Assembly (NCBI GenBank): GCA_022496185.1
Contig: WTXG01000001.1
Coordinates: 2,170,001 to 2,234,000 of the forward strand
Origin: Multifurca ochricompacta
Taxonomy: Eukaryota > Basidiomycota > Agaricomycetes > Russulales > Russulaceae
DNA: 64,000 bases
Direction of reading: 5' to 3'
A program made the translations under genes and the position numbers. The notes beneath the pieces are model-generated. The model did not search any database. It was given only the letters and a program-made list of their open reading frames with translations, and was not told where the DNA came from. This document shows positions 62,801 through 64,000 of the stretch, one piece after another; within the stretch, counting starts at the first letter, position 1, and each line of letters begins with the position of its first letter.

Positions 62801-64000
62801 CACGCTCAAAGAACATCAGCTCATCCTGCGGCGAGCTCGGCCCGACCGCTTGTATGGAAGAGGGCCCCATATGTGCCACGTGATGACTTTGGAGGTTATG
62901 GTTGAATTGGGAGGCGGGCTGGACATGCTGGGAGTAGACTGCAGGGCCTGGAAGCGGCGAAGGTGGTGCTTGGTAGCTAGTGAAAGTCGGGGATTGCACG
63001 TGACCTTTTGCAGTTGGTTTCGCAGCACGTGGACGCTTACGAGAATCCTTTTGTAGTGAGTGATGTGATGTGATGTGATGTGATAATAAGCCAATCTCCT
63101 CACTTGTCTCGTGACGCTTGGCGACTCACCCTCGTAGGCTCTGATTGCTTTGCCGCGGGTGGCAGGGGCTCCTTGGGTAGTTCTCGTTTTCGTCGCCGCG
63201 AAGGGGGCTGAGGCCCTTTTGGTATAGAAGAGGATGTGGCCGTGGTGTCATGCGACCACATGGCAGACCCAGATGCACTCGGACCGTCTGGTGGATAGGG
63301 GCGAATACCGACGAGACCACCCTGTTTGGAAGATGTACCAGTGATCTCTGGGAGAAAGTCCTTGAACTCGCTGAGGAGATCCTCCTCTTCTTTGAAGAGT
63401 GCCTGCACCTGGATATAGACCTATTATGAGATGAATAAGCGCCTCCTCGTGGTGGAACAAAGGCAGAAAATGTTTCAGATCGGAGGGATAGATACCCACG
63501 TCATGCATCATCCTTTGTTCTCTCTGTTGATATCCTATTGGGTCCTTGAGAGAGTTTTGCTGCTCCTTTCTGTAAGTCTGAAGTATCTCCAGGAACTGTT
63601 TGTACGTGTTGTTTTGGTCATCAGGATACCGGGTCTTGATCTTGTTGAGATACTGTATGGCATGGTCGAATTCTGCGGCGGGTGCTCTCTCGACCTGAGT
63701 CTTATTACCCATATTTCCGAGTACGGATGCAACGACAGTCGTAAGTCCCTGAGGGGCAGGTGAGAACGTTTGGGGTGGGTGCAGTCGTGCCAGAGGTGTG
63801 TCGGGACGAGAACCCCCAGCGGGGCCGCCGTATAGATGGGGTGATCCATAGTAGGAGGAACCTCCTGCGCCACCCGAATGATTTCCCGAGCTGATTTTGG
63901 AGGTCATGGTACCAAGGGGGGTAGTGACGGTAATAAGGCTGGGATCGCGGGGGTCGGCGGAGGCATTGATGTGGTAGCCGGGGGGAAGGAAGGTGTTGAA
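59847..64000 (-). CDS. SIN3: Transcriptional corepressor SIN3, N-terminal part outside window
   Basis: Scaffold of the Rpd3/HDAC histone deacetylase complex. The window begins in the end of PAH1 (FNTFLPPGYHINASADPRDP). PAH2 covers FDHAIQYLNKIKTRYPDDQN and VQALFKEEEDLLSEFKDFLP; PAH3 covers AKRSLEARDVYDDFLKLLNM. The HDAC-interacting region contains IQEIRLATSGRDQLARSVFN, NSFEEVIHRCEDERHEYQIQ, EVYQALQDAPAVAVPVVLAR and DHTGINFKQNDKKTITIRAF. The C-terminal region holds FFCNTTFYTLLRLLQ, HARRKFRLLVANPIAVEL, FEEHMRWFFGTK, VQTIVSDNKCQELWQLLKRH, NVEEKGMRIQLMGSGEAS and VRISLGTYKLFHESGTEWGV. About ten introns. A one-base slip lies in a C run at about 63914-63919, directly after PAH1. The stop is TAA at 59847. 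Confidence 0.94.

Overview
This is nuclear DNA from a filamentous basidiomycete, most likely an Agaricomycete. Almost every gene is cut by short introns of about 50-70 nt with GT(R)NGT donors and (T/C)AG acceptors. Genes lie close together on both strands, there are no operons or Shine-Dalgarno sites, and the set of families (SYO1, PRP22, SIN3, a CBM21 PP1 subunit, DUF6593, a fungal Tle1/DUF2235 pair, a CTR copper transporter) is typical of basidiomycetes. No rRNA, tRNA, CRISPR or intact transposon was seen.

Layout, left to right. 1-6.9 kb: an amidohydrolase cut by the window edge, histone H4 divergent from RIB7 (riboflavin synthesis), and an NTF2-like mRNA-export cofactor (p15/NXT) divergent from an ISC1-type neutral sphingomyelinase. 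6.9-14.6 kb: a 7.8-kb stretch with no convincing gene, rich in microsatellites. 14.6-26 kb: a glycogen-targeting PP1 regulatory subunit, then two DExH/DEAH RNA helicases head to head (PRP22 on minus, a DHX29/YLR419W-like helicase on plus). 26-33.6 kb: a membrane protein with a long disordered tail, an F-box protein, mitochondrial OXA1, and a small DUF202 membrane protein. 33.7-38.7 kb: two tandem Tle1-like (DUF2235) alpha/beta hydrolases sharing intron positions. 39-47.4 kb: an orphan membrane protein, an FHIT-type HIT hydrolase, a DUF6593 protein, exonuclease V and a CTR copper transporter. 47.6-64 kb: an Ark/Prk (NAK) kinase, a hydroxyisobutyrate-dehydrogenase-like enzyme, the ribosomal-protein symportin SYO1, a single-pass membrane protein with PSAP and PPxY motifs, and most of SIN3, which runs off the right edge.

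Most genes are unrelated housekeeping functions; the only cluster by descent is the DUF2235 pair. Two things stand out. First, at least a dozen otherwise well conserved genes each contain one or more reading-frame breaks, and nearly all are consistent with single missing bases, often beside homopolymers. This looks like a sequence-quality signature rather than mass pseudogene formation, and it means exon ends given here are frame-corrected by homology. Second, several gene-structure features are unusual: GC-AG introns, a 10-nt microexon, a perfect 16-bp palindrome just upstream of the sphingomyelinase start, and a SIN3 stop codon lying inside a microsatellite. I did not find a clearly new multi-gene system.
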